This document shows positions 27,875 through 36,712 of a stretch of 64,000 nt of DNA, one piece after another. The notes under the pieces were generated by a model. It saw only the letters and a list, made by a program, of their open reading frames with translations. It searched no databases and was not told the origin of the DNA. How positions within the stretch are numbered: position 1 is the first letter of the stretch; each line of letters begins with the position of its first letter. The translations under genes and the position numbers were made by a program. This stretch comes from Lottiidibacillus patelloidae (lineage in GTDB: Bacteria; Bacillota; Bacilli; Bacillales; SA5d-4), in NCBI RefSeq assembly GCF_002262935.1, contig NZ_NPIA01000006.1:62001-126000 (forward strand). Reading direction: 5' to 3'.

Positions 27875-30800
27875 TCGAATACGTATTATTAACTTTTCAT
27901 ATAACAACCATAATCGTAATATCGTCGATGAAACATTTGACTTTTTTCAAGGGGAAAACGCCCTGCTTAACTTGAAAAACGGTGGAGGGAAAAGTGTTTT
28001 AGTACAGCTGCTTCTACAGCCGATTATTCCGAAAACGAGATTGATGAGTAGAAGATTAGAAGACTTTTTCAAAGGTAAGAAAACACCATCTTATATTTTA
28101 ATAGAATGGAAGCTTGAGGACCAAGGTGGTTATTTCTTAACAGGGGTAGCTTTAAGTAATAGAGAGAGCCAGGTGCGCGAGCAAGAAGATGCGAATAACA
28201 GTTTGAAGTATTTTACGTTTACATCTAATTACCGTGAAGCCAATCCATTCGACATTGAAAACATTCCTTTAATCGAAAAGACAGATGGAAATATTGTCGT
28301 CAAAGGGTTTAAGGAAGCGAGAAAACGGCTAAAAGAACGAGATGCTACTGCGCAATTAACGCTTTTCAATGATGATGACGGAGTGGAATATCGAAAGCAC
28401 TTAGAAAGCTTTAACATTTTTCAAGATGAATGGAAGTCTATCGTTCTAAAAATAAATGAATCTGAAGGCGGCGTCATTGAAATCTTCGAAAAATGCAAAA
28501 CGTCCCAGCAATTAATGAATGATTGGATATTAAAATCAATTGAAAAAGTAGTGAACAAAGAAGATCGTGACCAGAAAAAGCTAGAACAAATGCTAGAAAA
28601 CTTAGTAGAAGAAATGATAAAAAATGAGCAGTTCATTTATGAAAAAGAGATGTATGAAACATTTCTAAAAGAGTCCTCGGAATTTATGGACAAGCTCAAT
28701 AAATTAACGGAATCGTTAGATGAAGAAAAAGACGTAGAGCGTCGTATTGCCAACATGTACTTTTTCTTAAAGAAAAGCATCCAGCAAATGAATGAGCAAG
28801 TCGAAAAACATCAAGAAGATATTTCTGCAAGTGAAGTGGAATTACAAAAAATTAAGCTAGAAGAAAGATCGAAAGACTACTACGATGCCTTGGACAAGGT
28901 ACATACATTAAAAGAACAATTATATATTGAAGAAAATAAGTTGCAAGAAGTAAGAGCGGAGTTGGCGCAAAAGGAGAACGAAGCTACGCTACAGGAAGCG
29001 GCAAGAGATTATGAAAGAGTAAAGAACTTAACTGCAAAAATTGCAGGTATTAATACAGAAATTAACAAATTAAAAAATATTGGAAATCAAAATGAAGAAA
29101 TTCGCAATTTAGAGTACTCTTTAAAAATCCGTTATGAAAACGAGTGTCGAAAGTTAGAACAGAAACAAGTAGAAGTTAATGACCAGTTGGAACAGTTGGT
29201 GAAGAAACTTTCTAATCTGGACAAAAGCTTGAAGGACATCGATAAAGAAAATAGTAAATTGCAGACTGAAAAAGGATCGCTTCAAAGTGAGATAAAACAG
29301 TTTGAACGAACGGAACAACAAACATGTGACGAGTTAGAATTGTCTTATGAAAGAAATCTGTTAGGGGAAATCGAGCAAGCTTACTTCGATGCATTTCAGG
29401 AAAAGATGGAAAGAAAAAAAGAAAGCTTACATGCAGAACAAGTGGAAAATAGTGATGAAAGACAAAAACTCGATGAGCGAAGTGGACAAATAAAGGAAAA
29501 CCTAATTAGTCTAAGAGAAGAACAGGCAGTCCTTGTAGCTAACGATACTCAACTTGCTGAAAAAATTTATAGCTATCATAAAATAGAAGACGCGATTAGG
29601 CAGCTGTTTGATAAGTATGGACTTGATTTTACACGCCGATTTAATCATGAAGAAAACGTTTCATTTATCAAAAAACGAATAGGTGAGATGGAAAAAAACG
29701 TAAGAGACCTTGAATTCAATAGTCATACAATAACAGAAACAATGAAAGCACTAGAGAAAGGAACACTCCACGTTTCTAATGATTTTCGACAATGGTTAAT
29801 GAATCATGATTTTGACTTCGAGACGGGCGAGAACTATTTAAGAAAACAAAGTGAAAGTGTCAAAGCAAGACTTCTTCAAGAAAACCCAATCCTACCATAT
29901 GCATTTCTATTGAATGAGGGTGAATTACAACGTTTAAATGAGATGGAGATAGACTGTAAAACGCAACATATAGTGCCAGTAATATCTTATAGTGATGTAA
30001 ACAAAATGCTAGTAGTAAACGGAAATGCAGTTAATGTCCAAAATAAATTGCAGCTGTTCAGTTTATATGACAATCGTATGTTTAACTCCTCTAGTTTAGA
30101 TAATTATTTAGAAGAACTAGCGCATGAGTTAACACAAGTAACCGAGCAACTGTTACATTTCAAAAATGAATTGGAAGTAGCTAGAGAAGAAAAACAACTG
30201 CTCAAGCAATTTACGTTTGATAAAGATTATTTGTGGAAGCTTGAAAAAGAAAAAGATAGTTTAGAGCAAAAGATGAAAAGCATTAAAGAAGAAATCTCTA
30301 AACTAGATGAAGAACTACAACGGATCGCTAATCGAAAAAGTGAGTTGGAGAAACGAGATAATGAGATTGAGCAACTTTTAAGTATTGAAAAAAAGCGCAA
30401 AGAAAAATTTGAGCAGTTTTTAGAAGCGAATGAAAACTATATAAAAAATAGACATGCATTGGAACATACTGTTTCAAGGTTAAAATCGTTACAAAAAGAG
30501 AAGGAAGAACTCGAAAAGGAAAAAGAAGTTCTTTCTAATCGAAGAGAAGAATTGAGAATTAGTAAAAATAAAACTGAACTAGGAATTAAAGAAAAAGCGC
30601 AGAAGTACAAGCTATATGAAAATGCCCAAGAAGCGGTATTGTTAGAAGAAGAAATTTACATTATGGAAGAAAAACTTCAAAAACTTAAAAGTGAAATAAG
30701 TAATAACTTAGAATGGTATGAGAAAAATCTCAAAGAAGCCAAGCAGGAACTTGAAGAGAAGCAGGACACTTTATTGTCATATGAACTGGAAGACAGCCAA

Positions 30801-32267
30801 TATAAAGATGTCACCTTTTACGCCGAAAAGTTAAAAGAGCTACAAAAAGTTTTTAAAGAAATAGAAGCGAAAGAAAAGCAAAATAACTCCCTTTTCCATG
30901 AACTAAAAGGGGAGTTTAGAAACGCAGAAGGAAAGTTCGAAGCTGCGGAAAAGGAAGTGAAGAATTTAGCGGGTGCGCCGTTGGAAAAATCACTTATAAA
31001 ATTAAACTTCAGAGTGAGAAGAAAAGCGGAAAAAGAGTCAATTGCCAAAGCAAACGAGGCAATTCAAAAGTTAGGCGATCAAAGTAAGGCATATGAAAAG
31101 CTTTCGAATAAGCTTGAAGGAAAAATTGACCTATCTAATCATGAAGTGAATGCGAAATATGACATAAAAGTAAATGTGAATGCCGATTATGAAGCGTTAG
31201 TAAAGCAACATTCTGACATGAAAAAAAGTAATGAAAATCATGAAAAAAATGTTACTCGACAATATAGTAATTTAAAGGCTTCTTATGAACAGAAAAACCA
31301 ACATATCCAAAACGTAATGACAGGTCTAGACTATTTCGTTGAAGCTGCAGTAAGTGATAAGGATCAATATTACTATTTAGGCGAACGAATGCTACAGAGC
31401 AATGAAGCATTGCAGAACTTGATCAGAGCATGTGAGCAAAGGTTAATGAACGTAGAAAAGAACAAAAAAGATATGGTTCAACATAGTTACCTTCATGCAA
31501 AACAAGTTTATGATGAAGTGCAAAAGATTGCTGAAAACTCATCGATTAAAATCGATGGGAAGAACAGACCGATTCCAATGCTCAAAATTGAAATGGAAGC
31601 ATTACGTGAAACAGACGAAGAAAACATCAAAATGATGAAGGAGTATATTGAAGACTCTGTTAAAATCATAAAAAAAGATATGAAAGAAGATAAAAAAATC
31701 GAAGAAATCCGTAAAAAGATAAGCAAATATATGTCGACGAAAGAGCTATTAAACGTTTTATCTGACTTAGGGAAAATGAAAGTATCTGCCTATAAAATTG
31801 ATATCAATGCGAAAAATAGTACGTACAAAACGTGGGAACAAGTAATGAAAGAAAATTCCGGTGGTGAGCGCTTCGTCTCATTTTTTGCCGTCCTTGTCGC
31901 ACTCATGTCATATACTCGAACTAGCATGAAGTACGTAGATGATTATGATCGAAATACCGATACAAAAGTGTTAATCATGGACAACCCATTTGGACCAATT
32001 TCATCAGAGCATTTATTAAAGCCATTATTTAATATTGCAAGCAAATACAATACCCAACTAATTTGTTTAACTGACTTGAAGCAAAACTCAATTCTAAACT
32101 GTTTCAATCTCATTTACATGATTAAAATAAGGCAAAACGTCTTTGGGACTAGTGAATACCTTAAACTGGAGCAGCAAATAAAAGAAGATGCAACACTAGA
32201 AAAAGATGAGAAACTAGAAAAGGCTGTATTCAAAGCGAAAGAAGTAGAGCAGATGTCTTTGCTCTAA
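27861..32267 (+). CDS. jetC: Wadjet subunit JetC (SMC-like ATPase)
   Basis: 1468 aa from ATG 27861, which follows AAGGAGGAG (the frame is open further upstream but over the end of jetB). SMC/MukB-like motor: Walker A NGGGKSV (K44), about 1200 residues of coiled coil broken by a hinge region near residues 640-720, the ABC signature SGGE (S1333), and Walker B VLIMDNPFG (D1373). These belong to a loop-extruding condensin-type ATPase that recognises small circular DNA for JetD cleavage. The hinge and its PVISYSDVNKMLVVNG segment are intact, so the operon appears functional. Confidence 0.9.
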   Translation: MPQINRIRIINFSYNNHNRNIVDETFDFFQGENALLNLKNGGGKSVLVQLLLQPIIPKTRLMSRRLEDFFKGKKTPSYILIEWKLEDQGGYFLTGVALSNRESQVREQEDANNSLKYFTFTSNYREANPFDIENIPLIEKTDGNIVVKGFKEARKRLKERDATAQLTLFNDDDGVEYRKHLESFNIFQDEWKSIVLKINESEGGVIEIFEKCKTSQQLMNDWILKSIEKVVNKEDRDQKKLEQMLENLVEEMIKNEQFIYEKEMYETFLKESSEFMDKLNKLTESLDEEKDVERRIANMYFFLKKSIQQMNEQVEKHQEDISASEVELQKIKLEERSKDYYDALDKVHTLKEQLYIEENKLQEVRAELAQKENEATLQEAARDYERVKNLTAKIAGINTEINKLKNIGNQNEEIRNLEYSLKIRYENECRKLEQKQVEVNDQLEQLVKKLSNLDKSLKDIDKENSKLQTEKGSLQSEIKQFERTEQQTCDELELSYERNLLGEIEQAYFDAFQEKMERKKESLHAEQVENSDERQKLDERSGQIKENLISLREEQAVLVANDTQLAEKIYSYHKIEDAIRQLFDKYGLDFTRRFNHEENVSFIKKRIGEMEKNVRDLEFNSHTITETMKALEKGTLHVSNDFRQWLMNHDFDFETGENYLRKQSESVKARLLQENPILPYAFLLNEGELQRLNEMEIDCKTQHIVPVISYSDVNKMLVVNGNAVNVQNKLQLFSLYDNRMFNSSSLDNYLEELAHELTQVTEQLLHFKNELEVAREEKQLLKQFTFDKDYLWKLEKEKDSLEQKMKSIKEEISKLDEELQRIANRKSELEKRDNEIEQLLSIEKKRKEKFEQFLEANENYIKNRHALEHTVSRLKSLQKEKEELEKEKEVLSNRREELRISKNKTELGIKEKAQKYKLYENAQEAVLLEEEIYIMEEKLQKLKSEISNNLEWYEKNLKEAKQELEEKQDTLLSYELEDSQYKDVTFYAEKLKELQKVFKEIEAKEKQNNSLFHELKGEFRNAEGKFEAAEKEVKNLAGAPLEKSLIKLNFRVRRKAEKESIAKANEAIQKLGDQSKAYEKLSNKLEGKIDLSNHEVNAKYDIKVNVNADYEALVKQHSDMKKSNENHEKNVTRQYSNLKASYEQKNQHIQNVMTGLDYFVEAAVSDKDQYYYLGERMLQSNEALQNLIRACEQRLMNVEKNKKDMVQHSYLHAKQVYDEVQKIAENSSIKIDGKNRPIPMLKIEMEALRETDEENIKMMKEYIEDSVKIIKKDMKEDKKIEEIRKKISKYMSTKELLNVLSDLGKMKVSAYKIDINAKNSTYKTWEQVMKENSGGERFVSFFAVLVALMSYTRTSMKYVDDYDRNTDTKVLIMDNPFGPISSEHLLKPLFNIASKYNTQLICLTDLKQNSILNCFNLIYMIKIRQNVFGTSEYLKLEQQIKEDATLEKDEKLEKAVFKAKEVEQMSLL

Positions 32268-32350
32268 AAGGGAGGTTGTCACTTTCCAGAGATGATGACG
32301 AACCAAAAACCCAGCTTAAACTCTTTTAAAAAAGAGTTTAAGCTGGGTTT
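32268..32350. terminator. REP-like tail and bidirectional terminator after jetC
   Basis: TTGTCACTTTCC (a degraded REP-like motif, 32275-32288), then AACCCAGCTTAAACTCTTT with its inverted copy and a T-run (32305-32350). It can end jetC on the plus strand and the minus-strand transcript of the array on its right. Confidence 0.8.
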
Positions 32351-32408
32351 ATTTTGTGTCTAAAACTAACATCTAACTATTTTAGGGACTTTTGGACACC
32401 GAAGTATG

Positions 32409-32817
32409 GTGCTAATACTCTGGACGAGTCAAGTTCATTTCTACAAGAAATTGAGATCGAAGGAAAAAAGACTTTTTCTTCTGTGTGTTAATACTCTGGA
32501 CGAGTCAAGTTCATTTCTACGACTATAAATCGTTGCATGCAATGTTTGGAGATAAAAAGTATGTGTTAATACTCTGGACGAGTCAAGTTCATTTCTACAT
32601 CGTAAAGGTAGATGTTAGCATCCCCTATATGGGGTGTTAATACTCTGGACGAGTCAAGTTCATTTCTACCTTCTCAGAGTTTGAAAATGTCGAAGACATC
32701 GAAAGTGTGTTAATACTCTGGACGAGTCAAGTTCATTTCTACCTTTTATTTAGATGGATTTTCTTGCCGCTACTAAAAACGGTGTTAATACTCTGGACGA
32801 GTCAAGTTCATTTCTAC
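32409..32817 (-). CRISPR. CRISPR-like array 1 (6 repeats, 5 spacers)
   Basis: 36-nt repeats beginning GTGTTAATAC, with a central ACTCTGGACGAGT (4-bp stem, 5-nt loop) and ending TTCATTTCTAC. Repeat starts: 32409, 32485, 32563, 32634, 32707, 32782. Spacers are 40, 42, 35, 37 and 39 nt, all different. The first repeat is degenerate (GTGCTAATAC), and the last touches the shared flank, so the leader is to the right and the array is read on the minus strand. Spacer reading frames look like coding sense on the plus strand (for example DYKSLHAMFGDKKY in spacer 2). No cas gene is nearby; the neighbour on the left is Wadjet. Confidence 0.88.
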
Positions 32818-33130
32818 TGTACCCATATTTTACCTTACTGCCCCAAGGCTTTCAAGAGCAAAATTACATGGTGCCGATTTTTTCCGTTTTCTAAAAATAT
32901 ATTATGTAAACTAAAATTTTCCACCTTCCAAAATTCTTCGCATTTCGCGCTCCTTCGACAGAAATTCGACCAAATACTACGCTATTTCTGCCAAATGTCG
33001 AAATACATGCTAACTCTTAAAATGAGGTAATTTTCTACCATGTATTATTTCAAGGTCTATTTTCATTCCTTCTATATTAATATGTCCTAAAACTTTTATG
33101 TATTACTAAGAAGTTTTGTTTTGGTTATGC
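32818..33130 (-). promoter_or_regulatory. Shared array leader, copy 1
   Basis: Begins TGTACCCATATTTTACC right after the last repeat. It is about 80-90 percent identical by eye to the flanks of arrays 2-4 for about 240 bases and to array 2 for about 310. It contains ATTACATGGTGC, a small CGGA...TCCG stem and two TTTTC(C/T)ACC boxes. It is interpreted as a CRISPR leader with a minus-strand promoter. A REP-like motif follows at 33161. Confidence 0.75.
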
Positions 33131-33160
33131 GCTCAGTTACATATAAAGATTCTCGTATAG

Positions 33161-33173
33161 TTGCCTGTCACTC
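33161..33173 (+). repeat. Degraded REP-like motif
   Basis: TTGCCTGTCACTC to the right of the array 1 leader. With the motif at 32275 it places REP-like sequence on both sides of the array unit. Confidence 0.5.
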
Positions 33174-33295
33174 AAAATTTGTAGGGAAAAAATAATGTGC
33201 ATTACCTCTTAAGTATTTAAAATTCTGAAAAAAGGAATAAAATGACCAATTGATGTTAAAGATGCAAGTAGTAAAAAAGTGGAGGTGTGAGGTAT

Positions 33296-33814
33296 TTGTA
33301 CTTGTTATTAGTAATAGTTGTCTGGATCTTGTTTGCATATAAGTTTGTAGACTGGTCGCAATGGAAAAAACAATATCCGACGATTCTATATTTTATAGTA
33401 ATAAATCTTTCGTATAATTTCTTATATTATAATCATACGTTATGGGCATTCAGAGGAGTAACAGCAGATTGGATAAATCATTCCATCATTAATATGGCAT
33501 TTACATTTTTTATTTGCCCAGTTGGCCTAATTATTTACTTGCAACGTTTTCCGCAACAGAAAGCAATGAATCAATTGATTTACATAGCAGTTTGGGTAAT
33601 ATTTTATTCTGTAATCGAGACTCTTTTTGCATATAAAGGTATGTATGTTTACGATAATGGCTGGAATGGCTGGCTAAATATTATATTAAACTCAGTTTTA
33701 TTTACTGTGCTGTATATTCATTATAAAAATCCAGTAAGAGCTATACTAATATCCATTCCATTAGCAATACTTTTTTACTTATTTTTCCCGGTACCTTTGG
33801 ATAGTCTAAAATAA
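33296..33814 (+). CDS. CBO0543-type membrane protein
   Basis: 172 aa from TTG 33296, nine bases behind GGAGG; a GTG at 33287 would sit directly on the ribosome site. Five or six hydrophobic segments with aromatic residues (VVWILFAYKFVDWSQWKK, YFIVINLSYNFLYY, LNIILNSVLFTVLYIHY). This pattern matches the small Firmicutes family usually annotated CBO0543; its function is not established. A 31-codon gene follows 20 bases later. Confidence 0.75.
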   Translation: MYLLLVIVVWILFAYKFVDWSQWKKQYPTILYFIVINLSYNFLYYNHTLWAFRGVTADWINHSIINMAFTFFICPVGLIIYLQRFPQQKAMNQLIYIAVWVIFYSVIETLFAYKGMYVYDNGWNGWLNIILNSVLFTVLYIHYKNPVRAILISIPLAILFYLFFPVPLDSLK

Positions 33815-33834
33815 AAAGAGGTGTTAATACACGC

Positions 33835-33930
33835 ATGGTAATTAATGATGTTCTTTCTGTACCTATATTTTTACTATTGCTCTTCTTAACATATATAGCA
33901 ATGTGGTTTTATTTACGAAAAAAAGGTTAG
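33835..33930 (+). CDS. Small membrane peptide
   Basis: 31 aa: MVINDVLSVPIFLLLLFLTY followed by IAMWFYLRKKG, i.e. one transmembrane helix with a basic C-terminal end. AAAGAGGTG lies about 12 bases upstream. It directly follows the CBO0543-like gene on the same strand and may be co-translated with it. Too short for a family call. Confidence 0.5.
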   Translation: MVINDVLSVPIFLLLLFLTYIAMWFYLRKKG

Positions 33931-34234
33931 TTATAGTCCCATGTATGACTTCATGAAAAGTGTCAAATCCAGTCCATTCTCTATGACAAAGGGGAAAAGG
34001 CTGGATTTTTTCTATAATAAGGTGTCTTTCACTTGCCTTTTAGCAAGACAATATTCGACACCATTATTAAAAAATGTGTTGTAATATAGGAGTTATATAC
34101 AGAAAAGAAATAAATGGTAAAGAAAACGCAATAAGAGGCTCAGAAAGAATTGATTATTCATCGATGAGAATAAAATTTTCAAAGAGCTATTCCTATGTGT
34201 ATAAATGAAGAAGAATAAAGTTTAGGGGGATAAA
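33931..34234. other. Gap before the Mrr-like gene
   Basis: Apart from the hairpin and REP-like motif it holds only the AT-rich upstream region of the nuclease gene; TTTAGGGGG is its ribosome site. Confidence 0.5.
33966..34012 (+). terminator. Terminator after small membrane peptide
   Basis: AAATCCAGTCC...GGCTGGATTTTTT hairpin of the recurrent CCAG/CTGG type. A degraded REP-like motif (GTGTCTTTCACTTGCC) follows at 34022. Confidence 0.65.
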
Positions 34235-34999
34235 ATGAGTAAAAATGCAAGTGTTGTAGATTTATTAGGGGATCATTTCATTAATTCTTTAGCGAAAAAT
34301 ATATCTAGAAGAAGGGCTTTAGTAATCTTCTTAGGAGCATTTTTAGTTAGTTTATTTATTTTGTTTTATACAAATTTCAAAATCTTTTTCCTTTACTGGA
34401 TATCTGTTTATGTTTGTATTCAACTATTCAACATAAAGGTTAGTTTTAATAGAAAAAGAGATTTGAAGAAGTCTGGGATTAATGAAATTGACAGAATGGA
34501 TGGTATTGCATTTGAACAGTATTTATCTCATCTATTTAAGCGCAAGGGCTATAAAGTTAGGATAACAAGCTCCCAGGGAGACTTCGGGGCGGATTTACTG
34601 TTAGAAAAAGAAGACGAACGAATTTGTGTACAAGCAAAGCGCTACAGCAAACAAGTTGGTATTAAAGCTGTGCAAGAAGTAATTGGATCGCTAGCACACT
34701 ATAGTGCAGATATTGGCTGGGTTGTTACAAATAGTACATATACTAGACCTGCAATACAGCTAGCAAAAGCTAATGGCATAAAACTAGTTGGCCGCAATGA
34801 ACTAATAAGATTAATTATAGAGACAAACCACATAGGGGAAAATGGTGTTTCAGACGCTAATGGCCGAGGTGATGAAACGACAATTCGTGAACTGATGTGC
34901 GACGATTGTGGAGCGAAAATGGTCTTGCGACAAGGGAAGCGCGGTAAGTTTTTCGGTTGTAGTTCGTTTCCTGGATGTAGAAATACAGTAAGTATATAG
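34235..34999 (+). CDS. Membrane-tethered Mrr-like restriction endonuclease
   Basis: 254 aa. Two transmembrane segments (about 27-45 and 50-68), then an Mrr-type PD-(D/E)XK domain: FEQYLSHLFKRKGYKV, SSQGDFGADLLLE (D) and RICVQAKRYS (Q-A-K), with VGIKAVQEVIGS and TRPAIQLAKANGI typical of the family. The C-terminus is a topoisomerase-type C4 zinc finger (CDDCGAKM...GKFFGCSSFPGC). Such proteins cut methylated or foreign DNA at the membrane. ATG behind AGGGGG. Followed by its own terminator. Confidence 0.88.
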   Translation: MSKNASVVDLLGDHFINSLAKNISRRRALVIFLGAFLVSLFILFYTNFKIFFLYWISVYVCIQLFNIKVSFNRKRDLKKSGINEIDRMDGIAFEQYLSHLFKRKGYKVRITSSQGDFGADLLLEKEDERICVQAKRYSKQVGIKAVQEVIGSLAHYSADIGWVVTNSTYTRPAIQLAKANGIKLVGRNELIRLIIETNHIGENGVSDANGRGDETTIRELMCDDCGAKMVLRQGKRGKFFGCSSFPGCRNTVSI

Positions 35000-35043
35000 A
35001 TTGCTTTTCTGTGATTTCTAAGGAAAAGATAATCTAAAAATAA

Positions 35044-35082
35044 TAGCCGTAATTTCAGCAGGCGGAATTACGGCTTTAGCTT
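35044..35082. terminator. Terminator between nuclease and TPR gene
   Basis: AGCCGTAATTTC-AGCAGGC-GGAATTACGGCT stem with T-rich flank, placed between convergent genes. Confidence 0.85.
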
Positions 35083-35091
35083 TTCAGTGAA

Positions 35092-35892
35092 TCACTTTCT
35101 TGAACCATCACTGTTTTCTATTAATTTCGGATCAAAATCCCAAGTAGGGTGTACGTTTATCCTATCTAAAAAACTCCACAGTTCCTCATAGCAAGCTTTT
35201 GGGTCATCATCTTGACTTAGTAATATTTCTTTATAACGTGGGAGATTATATTTGTGATAATCATCGTAAATAGGGGTGAGCACTGCTACTTTTTTGAGAT
35301 AGTTAATTCCTTGTAGGTAGTCTTCCTGCCTTTTGTATGTGACTGCTAGAAAAAGGTTGCCATAGTAAAGCATACTGTTTTGCCGATAAGGTAAATCTTT
35401 GGCTTCTATTTCTTCTAATTTTGCCTTACACTCCACAATTGCCTCTGCTTCCTTTCCTGTTTGTGAAAGGAAATACCACTTGTTATACCAAATCTCTCCC
35501 CGTACACCAAAATTAAGCTGATCATCACTAACGAAATCTAATATTTTTAATGCATCTAAAGAAAGTTCTAAACATTTTTTAGCATCGTTATATACATCCC
35601 AATGCAAAGAAATTAAGTCTTGGTATGCCCAAATGACATGATCATAGTTAATATAGTCATCGTCGTATTGTTCTGTATTAAGGTGCAAGTCAATCGATGA
35701 TTCCAACAAGGATATTGCGTCCGTTTTCCGTTCGGGATGCTGATCATCGAAGTGACGTCTCAAAATTCTAGCTAATGTTGCATGAGACTCTGCAGCACTA
35801 TAATACATAAAATTTTTTAGTACGATAGTATATAACTCATCTTTTTCTATTAGATAAGTTACATATTCATTAAACTTCTCTTCAGGTAACAA
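35092..35892 (-). CDS. TPR-like helical protein
   Basis: 266 aa from a TTG at 35892, eight bases behind GGGAGTG; a longer ATG start (35907) is possible. The product is a string of helical pairs of TPR type (YNDAKKCLELSLDALKIL, YLQGINYLKKVAVLTPIYD) with no enzyme motif. It lies near a frameshifted member of the small-gene family found beside another TPR protein at 61-63 kb, so it may be the remnant of a related module. Confidence 0.55.
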   Translation of the reverse strand: MLPEEKFNEYVTYLIEKDELYTIVLKNFMYYSAAESHATLARILRRHFDDQHPERKTDAISLLESSIDLHLNTEQYDDDYINYDHVIWAYQDLISLHWDVYNDAKKCLELSLDALKILDFVSDDQLNFGVRGEIWYNKWYFLSQTGKEAEAIVECKAKLEEIEAKDLPYRQNSMLYYGNLFLAVTYKRQEDYLQGINYLKKVAVLTPIYDDYHKYNLPRYKEILLSQDDDPKACYEELWSFLDRINVHPTWDFDPKLIENSDGSRK

Positions 35893-36042
35893 GCAATTCA
35901 CTCCCATTTACATTTCGAATTTTTTCATACATATATAAGCTATATTCAAACCTTTACTTACCCATGCATAAACGGAAGAATATACTATGAAAAACCTATG
36001 AATCTTTTGAAAAAGACACCTATTATGTGATTTTGCAAAAGA

Positions 36043-36070
36043 AAAGGTGCAGGAGTACCTACACCTTATG
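36043..36070. terminator. Terminator of frameshifted small gene
   Basis: AAGGTGCAGG-AGTA-CCTACACCTT stem. It resembles the GTAGG/CCTAC palindromes but with a 4-base centre. Confidence 0.6.
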
Positions 36071-36091
36071 AAATTAAAAAAACTATTATTT

Positions 36092-36468
36092 TTAACTATT
36101 TAATTCAACAACATCTAAACGTTTATTTATATTGGCTTTAAAAATTCTAGCAACTTGTTGATGAGTAATAGAGATATTATTTCTTCTAATGTGCTCAAAA
36201 GTTTCCAATAATGCATCCATAATGATAGAGTTACAAACATCTATACCTAAATTTGAAGCAAATTGAGTATTAAACTGTTTATTAATGTGTTGCAATGTAC
36301 GTTCGTTAATAAAAAGTGTTCCATTGTTATTGAAACGGATTAAATGATTAGTCACCCACATATTACCACCTCCACGTATTGGTCAATATATGTCCGCAAG
36401 CTTCGGTCATAGCTATTAATACCTCCTGAATAATTCGGTACTGTAGGATTAAAGATATTAAATGACAA
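36092..36468 (-). pseudogene. Frameshifted small-family gene
   Basis: Aligned with the intact paralogue at 59633-60019 the two halves match (FNPTVPNYSGG...DRSLRTYIDQY and then WVTNHLIRFNNNGTLFINERT). The junction has lost one C: the paralogue reads TAT CGT AGA GGC, this copy TAC GTG GAG GTG. One base restores a single frame of about 126 codons from TTG 36468 behind AAAGGAG. Could be a recent mutation or a sequencing error. Confidence 0.8.
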
Positions 36469-36516
36469 TAAAATCAGCTCCTTTAAGTTTTTACATGAAC
36501 AGTTTATTTTTGGGGT

Positions 36517-36533
36517 GTAGGAAAGCTGCCTAC
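36517..36533 (-). promoter_or_regulatory. GTAGG-N7-CCTAC palindrome
   Basis: GTAGG-AAAGCTG-CCTAC, about 50 bases upstream of the frameshifted small gene, preceded by GGGGT on the plus strand. Same 5-7-5 geometry as the sites near 48.2, 59.6, 60.1, 60.5, 61.0 and 61.4 kb. Confidence 0.65.
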
Positions 36534-36550
36534 GGTGAAAAAAGTTTTTA

Positions 36551-36668
36551 TTGCCTGTCACTACCCGATTTTTGTTGAACGGGAATTTTGAAAGTTACTC
36601 CAAACGAAAATGAAGAGAAAAAAATCCAACTCGTACTCTTGCAAATAAGAGTGTGAGCTGGATTTTTT
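36551..36668 (+). repeat. REP-like motif and hairpin left of array 2
   Basis: TTGCCTGTCACTACCCG at 36551-36567, then AAATCCAACTCGTACTCTT with its inverted match and GCTGGATTTTTT (36623-36668). The hairpin can end the minus-strand array transcript. Confidence 0.75.
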
Positions 36669-36712
36669 GGTGTGTGCTGAGAACTAAAAGAGAGTAAATC
36701 TGAAAATTCAAA

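Noticed and set aside
32409-32817. Interpreting the arrays as bcr-type or DNA-binding tandem repeats
   Set aside because: Repeats are strictly 36 nt with unique spacers of CRISPR size, a degenerate distal repeat and a common flank, which fits CRISPR better.
36043-36070. Hairpin at 36043 as a regulon operator
   Set aside because: Its centre is 4 bases, not 7, and it sits after the gene, so terminator is the better reading.
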